A DNA stretch of 64,000 nucleotides from Monocercomonoides exilis (GCA_001643675.2 LSRY02000038.1:916001-980000); one strand, 5' to 3'; positions 36,180 to 48,925 are shown, counted from the stretch's first letter. A program made the numbers and translations. Notes: generated by a model from the sequence alone, not told the origin.

Positions 36180-37420
36180 TCTTCTTCTTCAAATCCTGCT
36201 CTTCTTCTTCTTCTTCTTCTTCTCACCTCTTCTTCATCTCCTTCTCCTTCTCCTTCTCTCCTCGCCTTCTTCTCCTTCTCTCCACTTCTTCTTTATGCTT
36301 CAACCTTCTTTTCCTTCTTTCTCTTTTCTCTCTTTTCTCTCTCTTTTCTCTCTCTCTCTCTTTTCTCTCTCTTTTCTCTCTCTTTTCTCTCTCTTTTCTC
36401 TCCCTTTTCTTATTCTTCTTTCTTTATCTTTTCTTCTTTCTTTTTCTTCTCTCTTTATCTTTTTTTCCTTTCAACTTCTTTCCTATTATCTTCTTTTTAT
36501 GCGGCTGTTCTATTTCCATATGTTTGTGAATTCAACTATTAAACCTCAAGCATCTTTCATTTAATATTTTCTTCTCTCATCTTTTCCTTAATCTTGTTTT
36601 TTTCTTTCTTCATATTTTTTTTTCTTTTAACTCCAGTTATAAAAAAAGATATCCCCTTAAAATTGTTTCAAATATTCAGATATTCTTTTTGTTACCGAAA
36701 TTTCAATCGTTCATTGACTATGTCATTGAATGTCACAGGAAAAAAATAAATTTATGAATTTTCAATAAAAAACAAAAATTAAATCATTACAAAGATCAAA
36801 GCTATTTGTTACAAACACAATGATTGAAATATATATTGTATGTTAAATGCTGAATGAAATAAAAGACAAATGAAAAGAAGGAAAATAATACGATCCAAAA
36901 AAGTTCAAATCATCAAAAATCAATAACAAAACCATATCCAGCATGCAACACCTGTTGAAACTTCTAATTCTTCTTCCGATCTTCTATGTTTGTTGTCGTT
37001 GTTATATGGGTGATTTTTTTTGAAATCATAAAAAAAGATCAAAAATCGAAAAAATGGAATCAATTGTGGTATTTTTTGATCAAAGAGTTACATTGATTTT
37101 TCATGAATATTGAGCTTTTATTTCTGCAATATATATTTGTTTAATTTATATATACAAAAATTACATACCTTTTTAATGTTTTTGTTGAAAATGGATTTTT
37201 ATGATCAAGTTCATTAAAAAAGTGCAAAATCAATCATTTAAAGAAAAATAGAAGTTTCAAGACTAACTGAACAGTACTAATAAATTTAAAAATAATACAG
37301 ATAGATATTAATATCCATAATTAGTTTTTTTAAAATTGGATGCAATGTTTTTTATATTTATTGATCTGAAACATCATCACCAAGTTCCTGCTCCAGCAGT
37401 TCATTCCAACGACTTTATAA
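36180..37420. other. TC-rich then AT-rich low-complexity region (right arm)
   Basis: Almost pure pyrimidine tract to about 36520 (mirror of the GA tract in the left arm), followed by AT-rich sequence with an ATGGGTGATTTTTTTTGA motif near 37004. No gene. Confidence 0.45.
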
Positions 37421-37424
37421 AACA

Positions 37425-38142
37425 ATGAACAAAATGGAGGAGAAATTACAATCGAAGATCACAACAGAGTCAATTCCACTTTTCTTTCCTAATTATTCTT
37501 ATGAAATGATATTCTGGCATTCTTCTTTATCCGCTGCCCATCTTTCTTTAGTTTCTGCTCTCCTTCATCTGAATCCCCCATTTGATAATGTTGCCCATGC
37601 TGTATTCTTTTATCTCCAACACTTTTCTCTCCATTCATCTCATGACATCCTTTTATCGCTTCTCAAACGAAAAAAGAGCCATTAAGTTTTTTCTGCGAAT
37701 TCACTTCGTTCATTTTCTTTATTATCTTCTCCTCTCAGTCAGCTCCCTCTTCTTCAACCACACGTTCATCAACGGTCTCACTTTTCACAACCACAACATA
37801 TTCCACCTCACCTCTCTCGCAAACACCTTCTCCTTCAACTCCTTCAACAAGTTCAGCTGCTCCATGAGCAGCGTCAACTTGGCACACAGAAATCAACAAA
37901 CTTCAGAATGTGGACTCTTTCCTGACATGAAGATCAGCCGGTTCTGCGTGATCGAAGAGGTGAACGAAGGAAGAGGAAGAGGAAGGAGAAGGAGAAGGAG
38001 AAGGAGGAATAAGGATATTTTGCCAATGAAAATGATAGAAATGTTAAAGGTTATTCATTTAACTACAAATGACAAACAGATAGATACATGGAAATGCTGG
38101 GGAATAGTGAGAAAGAGACAGATCCTGCAATTATTGAGCTGA
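37425..38142 (+). CDS. Open frames of uncertain reality (right arm copy)
   Basis: MNKMEEKLQSKITTESIPLF... (from 37425) and an overlapping frame (37582-38142) containing FINGLTFHNHNIFHLTSLAN. A splice from the first to the second is possible. The minus strand reads MEQLNLLKELKEKVFAREVR in the same place, so strand is undecided. No domain recognised. Confidence 0.25.
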
Positions 38143-38394
38143 CAGAAAAATTGTATTCTTCAATTTTCTCACAAAATGTTCCGATTTATCAGATTTTGGG
38201 AACATTTTCACTTGTCTCTTTCGGAATCTTCGCTTTGAACAAAAAAATTCCAAGTTATTCTCGAACTTTGATAGATGCTCTTCTTTCTCTTCCTCTATTC
38301 ATTCTTCTTTCTTCTTCTTTCTTCTACTGGAACAGCGTGCCTTTTAACTTCGCCATTCCAGAGGCGGAGAAGCGAAGAGAAGAAGATGGCAGGA

Positions 38395-39170
38395 GGTGAT
38401 AAGCCTTCTTCATCTTCGTCTTTGTCATCATCGCCTGCGATTGATCCTTCGGATGCACCGATCTTGTCAGCATCATACACGTCGGCAACAGTAATGGACG
38501 GTAAAGAAAGGCTGCTGAGATGAATTCGAGTTGCATGCGGCTGTCGTTGCTGCTGCTGTCGCCACGGGCATATGATGTGGTAATACGCTATATGCTGAGT
38601 GGAGTTGTTGTACATCCCTGTGATGAGGGGCTTTGGAGATGCTTTCTGTTTTGCAAATGGAGCAGATTCTTTCGTTTGCTGCTTCGATGTGAACGAAATC
38701 TTAGAGCAAATATCTGTTCTGCAGTGGATGCGAATTCGTTCTTGAAGGTTACAATCTGTCTGTCCTTTCGCTGCTTCTATCTGCGACAGTGTTGATGGAG
38801 TTTTTATCACCGCAGTCGATGCGTCTTATAACGAAAATAGACGACGAGGTGATTGGGCGAGGGATTACACAATCTAACGCAAGGAAGAAGCTGAAGAGAA
38901 GGGGATGGAGAAGGCGGTGCTGAGGATGGAAGATGTGGCTCTGTCACCAGCAGCTTTTACGCCAGCAGAACTTGTGGAGCGAGAAGAGGCAGAAGAGGAT
39001 AAGGGGGAAAAAAGATGATGAGAAGGAAGAAGAAGAAGAAAGAAGAAATGGGAAATGAAGAAGAAGTGAATGAAGATGTTGTGCTTGCAGAAGCAAATGT
39101 TGAGAAAGGGAATGGGGTTTCAATAATTTGCTGCTGAATCCTTTTTCGTTTTTTGATTTCAGGAAGAAAA
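38395..39170 (+). pseudogene. Arm gene related to 32340-33258 (right arm copy), degraded
   Basis: Carries SASYTSATVMDGKERLLR after a poly-Ser run, a hydrophobic Leu/Cys-rich segment near 38530-38650, and LRMEDVALSPAAFTPAELVE near 38920-38980. All are alignable by eye to the diverged spacer copy. At least one TGA and one or more frame changes interrupt it. It may be a real gene with unrecognised introns; decay is the simpler reading. Confidence 0.42.
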
Positions 39171-39321
39171 TCAAAACAAAACGTTGATAGTGTCGTAACG
39201 GGCTTATTCTTCGTTTCAGCTCTTTTCAGTTTCTCTTTTGAAAATCATTCATTCTTAGCCTTTCGAATGTCTCTGTCAAATACCTCTTTCTCCCTTCTCC
39301 TCCTTAATATCCACCCGAACC

Positions 39322-39610
39322 CCCAGCTGGCTACAAATGCTTCAGAGATCAGAAGGATGCTCTGTTGCTAAAACACATCTCTCGTAGCTTACACGCTGCT
39401 GCTCACAAATACATCCGCATTGCATTATATGTTCTTTCCAAGTATCCCACAAGCGGTGGCAGCGAGAAGGAAGAAATAGAAGAAGAAGGAGAGGAAGAAG
39501 AAGGAGAGGAAGAAGAAGACATGTTCGATAAAGAGGCAGAGCTTGTGTAAGATTTGCAGATGGACTTTTGTGCGAGAGAAGAGGAGTATGTGGCTGAGAT
39601 GAATGATTGA
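39322..39610 (+). CDS. Unknown helical acidic protein exon (right arm copy)
   Basis: Frame AGYKCFRDQKDALLLKHI, SRSLHAAAHKYIRIALYVL, Gly/Glu-rich run, DMFDKEAELV, TAA 39548-39550 read as Gln, DLQMDFCAREEEYVAEMN, TGA 39608-39610. The frame stays open downstream (VALEKFQQEQKRQ with another TAG as Gln), so the TGA may be a defect. The upstream exon is not found; AG acceptors are present before it. Function unknown. Confidence 0.45.
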
Positions 39611-40769
39611 GTGGCCCTGGAGAAGTTCCAACAAGAATAGAAGAGGCAGACAATTGCGTGTGTGGCAAGGGAGAAAAAAGAGGGGTGGCAATTGTCGAGG
39701 AGGCTGTGGTGTTTAAAGTGTGCATCCGAATATATGAGAGTGTGCAGTCGAACGAGAAAAATGCCTGATGATGCTCACCTTCATCATCACCTCCTTCTCC
39801 TCCTCCTTATCCCCATCTTCTTCCCCTTCCCCTTCCTTTCTGTTGCTGCCTGTGCAAGTTTTGCATCGAATGTATGAATTTGCGATGTGCAAAACTAGTC
39901 TTTCTCTTTCGTCTTCGTCTTCGCCTTTGGATCTTCCTGCTGCCTCACTTTCCTCTGCTCTGCGCCTAATTTGCTTCTGAAATCCACCTTCTTTGCTTCT
40001 TCCATTTGAACATGCGCTTCTCTCTCTTCGCTTCTTGGAGATGTCATTAAGCGAGCAGATAAACGCAATGTGCCTTGAAGCTCCTTCCCTCTTCCACTTC
40101 CATTTCTCAGAGATACCCATTCACCCCATTCTGCATAGCCGGAGCGCTGAAGCCGTATGAAGTTCTGAAGCAGAGCAGGATGATCCGCTGTTGAAGAGTA
40201 AAGAGGTTCAAATGCACACCCTTCAGTTCCGCAAAATGCTTTGGTAGCGATGATGTTGCTGTGGAGAGAAAGAAAAGTGGATGTAATTATTTATAGCTGG
40301 TGAATTAAAGCGGCTTATTGAACATCCCATATTCATACGAAGAAAGATAGATTGATCAAAAGCGAAGTGATAGGAAATATCATTGAAAAAGAAGATGAAG
40401 GTGAATGTTTTCATTAATAGAGAAAACAGTTTTTAATCAAATTATTCTTCCGAAGAAAAATATGAGAAGGCTTCTTATGATTTTATTGATTGGTCAATAT
40501 ATTGTGCTCGATAAGATAACTTCGAAGGAATCGTTAATTATAATCGCAATATTTAAAATAAACAGATTCAAGTTTATCAATAAAGTCTGGTATCCCCGTA
40601 TAATTGGCAGCTTTTGAGTGATTATCCAACAATTCTTGTAACAAACAGAAAAGACATTCTATCTGTCCATGAAAAATTAACGTACATTACATCTGACGAG
40701 GTTGATGGCAAAAAATGCAAAGAATGACAAGAAGATCATAAAGAATTCGAGGAATAAGATGAAAATGAA

Positions 40770-40950
40770 GGTGAAAGTGAAGAAGGTGAAGAAGGTGAAG
40801 AAGGTGAAGAAGGTGAAGAAGGTGAAGAAGGTGAAGAAGGTGAAGAAGGTGAAGAAGGTGAAGAAGGTGAAGAAGGTGAAGAAGGTGAAGAAGGTGAAGA
40901 AGGTGAAGAAGGTGAAGAAGGTGAAGAAGGTGAAGAAGGTGAAGAAAATG
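40770..40950 (+). repeat. Nine-base minisatellite (right arm)
   Basis: Tandem GAAGGTGAA units, two fewer than in the left arm. The flanking frame MMAKNAKND is identical in both arms. Confidence 0.85.
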
Positions 40951-40954
40951 AATT

Positions 40955-42049
40955 TTAATGGTTATCGAGAAATCCGTAGCAAATTCTAAATTTTTTCCGA
41001 GGAAGAGTGGGGTTGTATTTTATGTGTTGTCAGTTAATCAAAAAAATTTTTTTCCGATAAGTTGATTTCTGTTTGAGCAGTAATTCGCAATCACTTATAT
41101 AACGCAAGAGAGACTGATGCAATTTAATGTGGCAGTATATTTCCAAAGTCAATTCACCAACTTTTTGCGATTTCCTCTCCTTTCCCCTCAAAAATAGAAA
41201 ATATTAATATTTCTTAATTTCCTTCCTCTTTTATTTTTCCTCTTCCATTCAACTCACAAAATCCTCTTAAAATATCATCAGTTCCTTTTCTTCATCTTTC
41301 CCATTCTCTACCAAAAATCTTCTCCTCTCATAAAAAAATACCCCTCTTCCAATCTAACATTCCGCAATTTTCCTTTTCTTGCCCACTTTAACACTCTTTT
41401 CCATTTTTTCAAATTCCATTTCTCCAATTTGTCTCAAATATCTCCTCACCATCCCTAGCAACTTCTCAACATATTTATTATATTATCTTCTCAAAATCTT
41501 CACCTGCTCTTCCCCACCCCTTTGTCTCAGAATTTCTTTCATTCAAAAACCCCTCTCGAAACATTAACATTCAAAAAAACACTCAACTTTCACCCCCTTC
41601 CACAAATAATATTCTTCCATCTCTTCTCTGCCCCATATCCCTCATGTGCAAGGTGTTGATGAGATAGACATCAAATACTTTTTTGTATTGTTGAGAATAT
41701 TATTAAAGGAGATGATCATGCCAAAAACAGAAAAAACCCCTCTGGACAGCCACCACAATGTGTACAGGCTGAGTTGACCCTCCAGTGAGGTGTACAATGT
41801 ATTTTGTGGAGATGCATTCCGTGCTGTATTCAACCATTCTGAGACTGAAATGAAGAGATTGATTTTGTGAATGATGATGGCTGTGGAAATGAATGTGTTT
41901 GGCAAAAAACAGTCGAAGAGCAGTTTGGTCTTTATTTATTTTTCTATATATGAATATTTGTTAATGGATGTTTTTGTTTCGTTTTCAGAGCAGCAGGCGG
42001 AAAAGAATGAAAATGATTGAAAGCGGGATATCTCATTATGCAGGGTGAC
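40955..42049. other. Arm region without a supported gene
   Basis: Mirror of 12684-13782. It contains overlapping open stretches on both strands near 41642-41905 with no deciding feature. Confidence 0.35.
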
Positions 42050-42270
42050 CACAGAGTTGGGAGAGCGAACTCATATGGAAAGTGCCCAGGATGAAGAGAT
42101 TGGGAAGGGAATTGGAGATGATATTTTTGATGAAAAACAGGACGGTTTATAATTTTAAAGAATGAATTAAAAATAAAACACAAATCTCAATATTTTCTGA
42201 AGATCCAGAAATTGATGCATTTGAAGGAGAAAGGGCTATTAAAAAGGAAGGTTAGCGATTCAGATGATGA
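42050..42270 (+). CDS. Small conserved-looking exon pair (right arm copy), unknown
   Basis: Same sequence as 12459-12683 on the opposite strand: VTTELGERTHMESAQDEEIG, IGDDIFDEKQD, possible intron beginning GTTTATAATT and ending CTGAAG, then DPEIDAFEGERAIKKEG and a TGA. Acidic, probably helical, and not assigned. Confidence 0.3.
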
Positions 42271-43191
42271 TGCGTTGAAAATTGAATGTTTTTATTTTTA
42301 TTTATTGATTTCAACTTATTTTTTCAAATTCTTTTTCAATAATATTATTTAAATGTTCTTTTCTTAAGATATTGATTTTTGTCGTTATCTCAATTATTTT
42401 TGTCATGTTTTTTAAACCAGTTAACTTAAGCTTTGTTCTGTTAACTGAATTTTCGATATTTTTTTTTATAACTTTTCATATTTTTTCACAAAATTTGAAT
42501 AAAAACGATTGGTAACAAATTTAATTCAACAAATAATAAATAATAAAAATATGGGTGATTCTTTTTGAAATCATAACTTTTTTCGGTGTGCTGTTATTTC
42601 AAAGATTGTTTGCCATTGGGTATAGAATTTTCATTCAAGTGCTTGACATATCAGAACTGTTTCAAAAACAAATGTTCAAGTTGAATTGAAAACGATGGAC
42701 TTATGAAAATGCTATTTCTCTTTTCAATGTTCATTTGTTAATATTCAAGGGAGTTTTTTCGAACCGAAATTTTTAAATGGAAAAATATGACATCAAAAAT
42801 AATCACCCATATTTTTTGCAATGCATTTACATGATCATTCACTTTCATTTTTCTTATCAACACAACCCTTAATGAAAAATATTTTTGATCAAACGTCGGA
42901 ATTTTTTATGATATCAAAAAAAATCACCCATATTGCTTATCTCGAGAAATCTCAAAAAAAAATTGAAAAGAATGAAAAGCTTCCATTCATGTGTGTTCAT
43001 GAACAATTAAATATTTTTAGAAAATGAAACTTATTAAAGATTGAAAATTTATATTCTTCGAACATCAAAAAGTTTGCACGACCGAATAATAAGCAGCAAA
43101 AAAGAAATTGCTTTATGCTCGAACAATTATGGTTATTTTCGAAAATTGAATCAATCCAAATTTGCGTATTAAAAATATTACAAAAAATGAT

Positions 43192-43199
43192 GATTTATC
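43192..43199. other. Empty target site of the hAT element
   Basis: Reads GATTTATC, the complement of the 8-bp duplication GATAAATC. The surrounding sequence matches both flanks of the 8265-11526 element joined directly. This shows the insertion post-dates the inverted duplication (or escaped gene conversion). Confidence 0.92.
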
Positions 43200-43299
43200 A
43201 TATTAATTAATTTCCAATGTATTTAAAAAGTTGTCCCACAAAAATTCAAAAAAAAGATCAAACATTGAACGAGATTATCATCTCAAAAAAAATCACCCA

Positions 43300-44529
43300 T
43301 TTATTCGATGAAAATTTTCTTAATAATTACACCAAAATTAATTTTTTTATTTTGACATAAATTATTCAATTTCATAACTCATTTATAACTTCAACTTTTG
43401 ATTAATTTTGAGTGTGAAATTTTTAAAATTAAAAGTTATTTTTTGACCATTAAAAATTCATAACTGACTGATCTTTTTTGAAATCATTCTTTCGTTCGAG
43501 TTTTGATCAAAAATAAAATCTCCATGGAATTTCCAAAGAAAATATATTCCATTTTAACATCGTCATAAGATTTGTTTATTTTCTTTTGTGTCTAAGTTTT
43601 TTTGTAAAGTTCCTTTTGTTTAATTTTCAAATTAAGAAAATGGGTGAATTTTTTTGATATCATAAAAAATTCCGAAGTTTGATCAAAAATATTTTTCACT
43701 AAGGGTTGGGTTGATAAGAAAAAGGAAAGTGAATAGATGAAATGTGAAATATTTGGAAATTTTTGAAATGATCAAATTATTTTGTAATAACCCAAAAATT
43801 TTGAGTTTTTCAAAGGTTTTTTGAGTTTTTCTAATTCTTTTGAAAAAAAGTCAGTCTTATTAAGTATTGACAAACGAAGTTTTATTATTTTTTCTGTCTT
43901 GTTGCATTTTATTGTCATTCTCTTTTTTGTCAGTTTTATTTCATTGTTATCTGCATTCTGAGGCAAAAACTGCAAAAATGATCTTCAATTTCACATAACA
44001 TTATTTTTTTTAATTAACTTGTCATTTTTTTCATTAAGCTGTGCATGAAAAGAAATATACACGTTGAGCCTGTTTTCCCTTTAGCATTTACATCCGATGT
44101 TCTGAAACAAGAAACTGCAAACTCGTTAATTGGAGATTATTTATCTTCTTTTGATTTTACTTCATTTCAACTGTTCTTTTAATAAATATTTTATTTTTTA
44201 ACATAATTAGCATTCTAACATTGTTCCTCTTTTGAAAAGACAATTTATTTCATGATTATATTCAGAAATATTTCTTTTATTTTTATGCAATGAATTTATC
44301 ATTACACATGCAGAGTGAATAAATTTTTATAATAAAAAAGGTATCAGTGGAAAATATCGATCAAGAAAAAAATGATTATTTGATGATTATTTCGATACAG
44401 TTACATAAAAGCTCACTTTAAAAAAATTTTGTTCCATCAAAAAACTTTCTTCTTTTTCGTTTAAATTCATAAACAAAACTAATTTTCCACCCAGAGATAT
44501 AGTAAAAAATAAAGAGTTTAATAACACAG
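43300..44529. other. AT-rich region with a dispersed motif copy
   Basis: No gene. At about 43636-43735 a near copy of the arm sequence around 11790-11890 appears (ATGGGTGAATTTTTTTGATA, then ...TTTGATCAAAAATATTTTTC), so this repeat also exists outside the arms. Confidence 0.5.
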
Positions 44530-45870
44530 TCAATTGTAATTTTGAGATTTATACTAATAACAATAAAACAAGCCAAATTAGAAATGAAGTAATTGTTTTT
44601 TTCTTCTCTCCCAATTTGCATGTGACCAAAAATTCATCTCATAATCGCCCTTCCCAAATATATAGCCACTCTGCTCTCCTTCTGTTCTCGTGCTCATTAT
44701 CCCGAACGTCTCTCCAGCCTTCACAATCTTTGCCACAACCACCTCATCTCCTTCAGTCAACTTCACATTCATCACCTTCACATTCGCCAGCACGCTGTCT
44801 CCTGATGCTGTGGCTGTCAGATACAGTGCAGATGACGACAATGAAGAAGAAGAAGAAGGAGAAGGTAGATCCGGCTCAGAGAACAATGATTTTGAGACAT
44901 TCATATTTATGATCTCCACACCAATCATCGACAGCTGCTACAGAAACACCACAAACACTGACGACGACATCACATAGTTTTTTGTTTTACTCGTGGTGAT
45001 CACAACATCCTCCAATGAGAATGACCCACTCCCATCAGACACCACAGCCACACTCGGCGTAGAAGGATTTGCATTTGAGTTGCAATAGACCTTCATGCGC
45101 AATAAACAAAGATGTCCTGTTGATGCACTGAACAGCGTTCCTGCTGCTGCTGATGATGAAAGGGCTCCTGTTCCAATCGAACTTTTATCTTTGCCTGTTC
45201 CAATGACTGAAATCTTCTTTGTCCCAATCTCAATTGTTGCTGTCTCGCTTGTGTGATTCCCTTCTATCAGTGTGACTGACTGGCTCACCTGGATCGTGCC
45301 CTTTTCAACTGCAATACCAATGGTTCTGCATGCAGTTGACTCACCCAATTCACAAAACTCAAAATTATCATGCCCATTCACTGATACGTATATCGTCTTT
45401 TCTATCACCCAATCCTTCTTTTCTGTATGTTTATATGACCAGTTGTTATCAGTGTAATTATATCCGTAGCATACTCTCTGTTCATTCAGATTTGTGGTGC
45501 AACATTTAAAAAACGGATTTCCTGAATTTTAATAGACATTATAAGCATCAACGTATTCAACATCATGCCCATATGGAGGAGAGGTCGTTCTGCATTTGCA
45601 TTCGTGAAAAAACAGAAAATAACAATAAAATGTGTCACTTGTCATTGTAACCCGATTTGGATGTTAACACAATCCTCCGCCTTCTTTTCGAGCAGAATAT
45701 GAAATTACACTAAATGTCCTTCACTTTAAAAGCAAAGAAACAGCAACTCAACGCACACCTCATTCATCTGATTCAGAAACTGAGCATGAAGTTATAATGT
45801 TGTAGAACATACTATCACGCTCTCCTCCTATTTCCTTCACAAATGCATCCAGGCTTCAAAATTTAAATAA
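44530..45870 (-). pseudogene. Beta-helix surface-protein gene, degraded 5' part
   Basis: Reads GGGLCQHPNRVTMTSDTF, PPYGHDVEYVDAYNVY, TIYVSVNGHDNFEFCELGES, IEIGTKKISVIGTGKDKSS, FLQQLSMIGVEIINMNVSKS, then a Ser-rich turn and a final domain, ending at TGA 44530-44532. Several TAA/TAG codons, including the TAG near 44937, are read as Gln. The part upstream of 45700 has TGA codons and shifted frames, and no signal peptide is seen. Homologous to the gene fragment carried by the element at 23784-27646. Such proteins are secreted or surface-exposed in oxymonads as far as I recall; their ligands are unknown. Confidence 0.62.
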
Positions 45871-46602
45871 ATAAAATAATTTTCAAAAATATGTTTGATA
45901 ACCAAATTATCACACCTTGCATCCAAGTTCAATGCATTTGGAAACATTTGGCTATGATTTTTATATAAATCATCTCGCTGCAGTTTAAAATAATGCAGAA
46001 AATGAGGATTATAGTTGAATCCATTCTTTCAATTTTTTTTAAAACCAATTATAAGAAAATTTAAGTGAAAATATATTTGTTATATGCTTCATTAACAGCC
46101 ATTGTTATAAACAATCGCTATGAGCCTTATGAATTGAAAAATTTCACTGTTGATTTCATTGGATCATATATTAGATTTAATGGGTGAAAAAATAAAAAAA
46201 AATAATCATGCTATTTTAGAAAAATTTCACGAAATTTTGTCAGCAATTGATTTTCACTTCTTAAATGTTCATTTTTTTAAAAAAATACTGAAACATCCCA
46301 ACGAATTATTTAAACAGATATTTAATTCATATTTTTTCAATTGATTTGGAAAAATATGAAAAGAGTTCTTTTTTTTGAATTCATTTATTTTTGAGACAAA
46401 GATATTTGATCGATTGAAAAAATTTAATCATAAGAACTGGTTCAATAAAAATCATTGTGGTTCTGAAAACAAAAAATAAGTCAGTCTTACTGAAAATAAC
46501 TTGGTTATTTTGAAATAAGTGAATTATCGGCATATTGTACTTATACGCCACCTTGCCAAATTAAAGATAAACTTTCGATCACATGTTTGAAGCACATTTG
46601 AA
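45871..46602. other. AT-rich intergenic region up to the 9.7 kb hAT element
   Basis: No gene. At 46527-46553 a segment containing GTACTTATACGCCACCTT is similar, in opposite orientation, to GAGGTGGCTTATAAGTACC at 57741-57759; these may be ends of a further element family. The last 8 bases are the CATTTGAA duplication (46595-46602). Confidence 0.45.
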
Positions 46603-46655
46603 TAAACATCTGCGTCACCTTGAAAAAGGTGGGCTCTCGTCAGTCAGTGCCCGGC

Positions 46656-46659
<4 letters not shown>

Positions 46660-46693
<34 letters not shown>

Positions 46694-47590
46694 GTAAAAG
46701 CAATCAATTTTTCAAAATTATGCTTTGAAAAGGATAAAACACTTTCCAATAATTCAAAATTTTCAAAACAAAAATTTTCTCACAATTCACAATCAATAAA
46801 CCTTAATTAAATATTCATTTATTAAATTTCTGTTTTTCACTTTAACGGAAGTCATTTCATTCTATAAATATTTACATCAAGATTGTCCTATTTATTTTTT
46901 AATGTTTTTGAAGCTTTGTTATCAGTGTCTCGTTTTTATTATTATCTCTTTTTTAAAAATCTTTAAACCTAAGAAATTTTTTATGTTCAACATGTTTTTT
47001 CTTCGAAATACATAATTATCATATTTTAAAAATATATTTTTTTTCAATTTTCAACAGACAATTTTATCCTTTCAATTTGACAATTGTTTTTAAAAGCAAA
47101 AAAAATATTTGACATGTTGTTCGCTATATTATCCACATGAGAGAATTATTATCTTTGAATATGAATTAAAATACTTTATTATGAATATGCTTAAAAACAA
47201 TCTGATTTGAATTAATAGTTCATTACAAATAAAGTCTCTTTTATATTTTTTTGTTTTTTCATTTCATTTTTGCTCTGATCCTTTGTGATTGTTTAAACTT
47301 TGTTTAAATGAAAAGTTATGAGCATCACACCGATTTGCATTGACTTTTTTGATTTTCTTCATCCCCTTTTTTATTTATATTCAACTTTATATTTATCTTT
47401 TTCTGTTTTTTCTTTCTTTTCTACTCCTTCTTCAACCTCTCCTTGAATCTATATAACTTCGTCCAATTATTCATCTTCCATCAAGTCATTTCAAATACTT
47501 CTTAAAAATTCTTCTTTTTTTCTTCTTCCATCAAAATATTTACATTTCTTTCATTTTTCTCTCTTCTTCTTCTTCTTCTTTCACCTCCAG
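46660..47590. other. Left subterminal T-run and non-coding part of the hAT element
   Basis: Starts with about 33 T residues (46660-46692), then AT-rich sequence with TTC runs from 47400. No gene until the coiled-coil exon near 47590. Confidence 0.45.
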
Positions 47591-48476
47591 CATTTAAAAA
47601 ATGTTGCATCAAGTTTATCAAAAGAATTAGAAGAGCTGACAGCTGAGCCATTGAGAATGGAGCAAAGTGTATCGGCTGTTCAACAAAGACTGCTGTCGAG
47701 AAAACAACAGCAACATTTTTGTGTCAAATATATCGTATTTCTTTATTTCATTTTTCACTCTTCCATGTCATATTTGTTTTCTCCTTTCATATTTCTCTTT
47801 CTCTTTATATATATATATATCTTTTTTTTCTTTCTCTCTCTTTTCATAATTTGATTCTCATTTCTTTGTATTTGTGTCAATTCAAAACAAAGTGTATGCG
47901 AGTTTGTTTATTCAAATCAGTTTCAATGCATAACGCTTTTCTTTGTAATTATTTGTTGATTTCTCTTCTCTATTATCATATTTTCTTCTATTATTTTATT
48001 TCTCTTCTCAATCAACTCTTCTCTCTTCTTCTCTTCTCTTCTCTATCTATTTCATCTCCTTTTCCTTTTCCTCTTCCTCTCCTCTTTCTCCTTCTCCTTC
48101 TCCTTCTCCTCATCCGCAACTACACCCAGCGAATTCCCACTGCCCTTCGCACTCTCCGCCTCTCCAACTACACTGCTGCTTCTGTTTCTGGTGTGAATTA
48201 CGTTCCTTCTCCGCCTCCTCTTCAGCGGCGTGATTTTGTTCCTTCCGCGCCTTTACGGACTGACCATGGGCAGAGGAAAAAGGAGAGAGGGAAAGGGAAA
48301 GGGAAGGAAGGAAAATAAGGAGAGAAAGAGAAGAAGAAGAAGATGATGATGACAACAACGAAGGAGAAGAGAAGGGTATGTGTTTTGATGAAAAAAGAAG
48401 AGGAGAAGGATACAATGATGATGAGGAAGAGGAAGAAGAGGAAGAAGAGGAAGAAGAGGAAGAAGAGGAAGAAGAG

Positions 48477-48507
<31 letters not shown>

Positions 48508-48925
48508 GAGAAGAAGAAGGAGAAGGAGAAGAAGAAGAAGAAGGAGAAGGAGATGAAGATAAAAAATCTACCTTTAAGCGGAAGAATAAGAATCTGAGAT
48601 ATTCTGTTGCTTTCTGTATAACTGTGCATGAATCACCGTTTGTATTATATCCTTTTCTTTTGAAATTTTTGTTTCATTTTTTTTCATTTTTTTTATCTCT
48701 CATCTATATTATCATCATCATTTCTTTTCACTTTTTTTCCTCTTTATTTATTTATTTATTGTTTTTTTTATTATTATTATAATTATAATTATTTTCATAT
48801 TCACCTTTCATAATTATTATTTTTATTATTTTTGACATCTAATATCTATTTCAGAATCGCTCAACATAACAAAAAGGAAAAGAACAAGAAGCAGAAAGAT
48901 GGCAGCGTGTCTGTGTCCAGCTGAA
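47590..48925 (+). CDS. Coiled-coil protein gene in hAT cargo (multi-exon, unknown)
   Basis: Likely exons: 47590-47730 after an AG (HLKNVASSLSKELEELTAEP, then MEQSVSAVQQRLLSRKQQQ), about 48122-48375 (RIPTALRTLRLSNYTAASVS, VNYVPSPPPLQRRDFVPSAP, with a TAA as Gln) ending at a GTATGT donor, and a last exon at 48853-48925 (RIAQHNKKEKNKKQKDGSVS) ending in TGA. A GAA-rich run at 48420-48560 sits between. The coil resembles tethering or nucleoporin-type helices, but I cannot name it. It lies within the hAT element, so it is either cargo or a host gene swallowed by it. Confidence 0.4.

Larger units (their letters stand above)
34477..43299 (-). repeat. Right arm of giant inverted repeat
   Basis: Reverse-complement copy of 8157-20258 without the hAT insertion. 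The outer border ends AAAAAATCACCCA at 43299. The minisatellite is 18 bp shorter and one homopolymer near 39010 is one base longer than in the left arm. Direct ATTT flanks both outer borders if they are placed at the GGG/CCC, but four AT-rich bases are weak evidence of a target duplication. All arm genes occur here on the plus strand. Confidence 0.93.

Noticed and set aside
42050-42270. SNARE-type coiled-coil protein
   Set aside because: Only a short acidic helix is visible, with no membrane anchor or clear central Gln layer; left unassigned.
8157-43299. Assembly fold-back (artificial palindrome)
   Set aside because: Arms differ by a transposon insertion with target duplication, by minisatellite length and by single bases, and enclose a long unique spacer. 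Not excluded without reads, but unlikely.
48343-48600. Long Lys/Arg/Glu-rich open frames as separate genes
   Set aside because: Simple GAA/GGA repeat open in several frames on both strands; treated as low-complexity sequence between exons.
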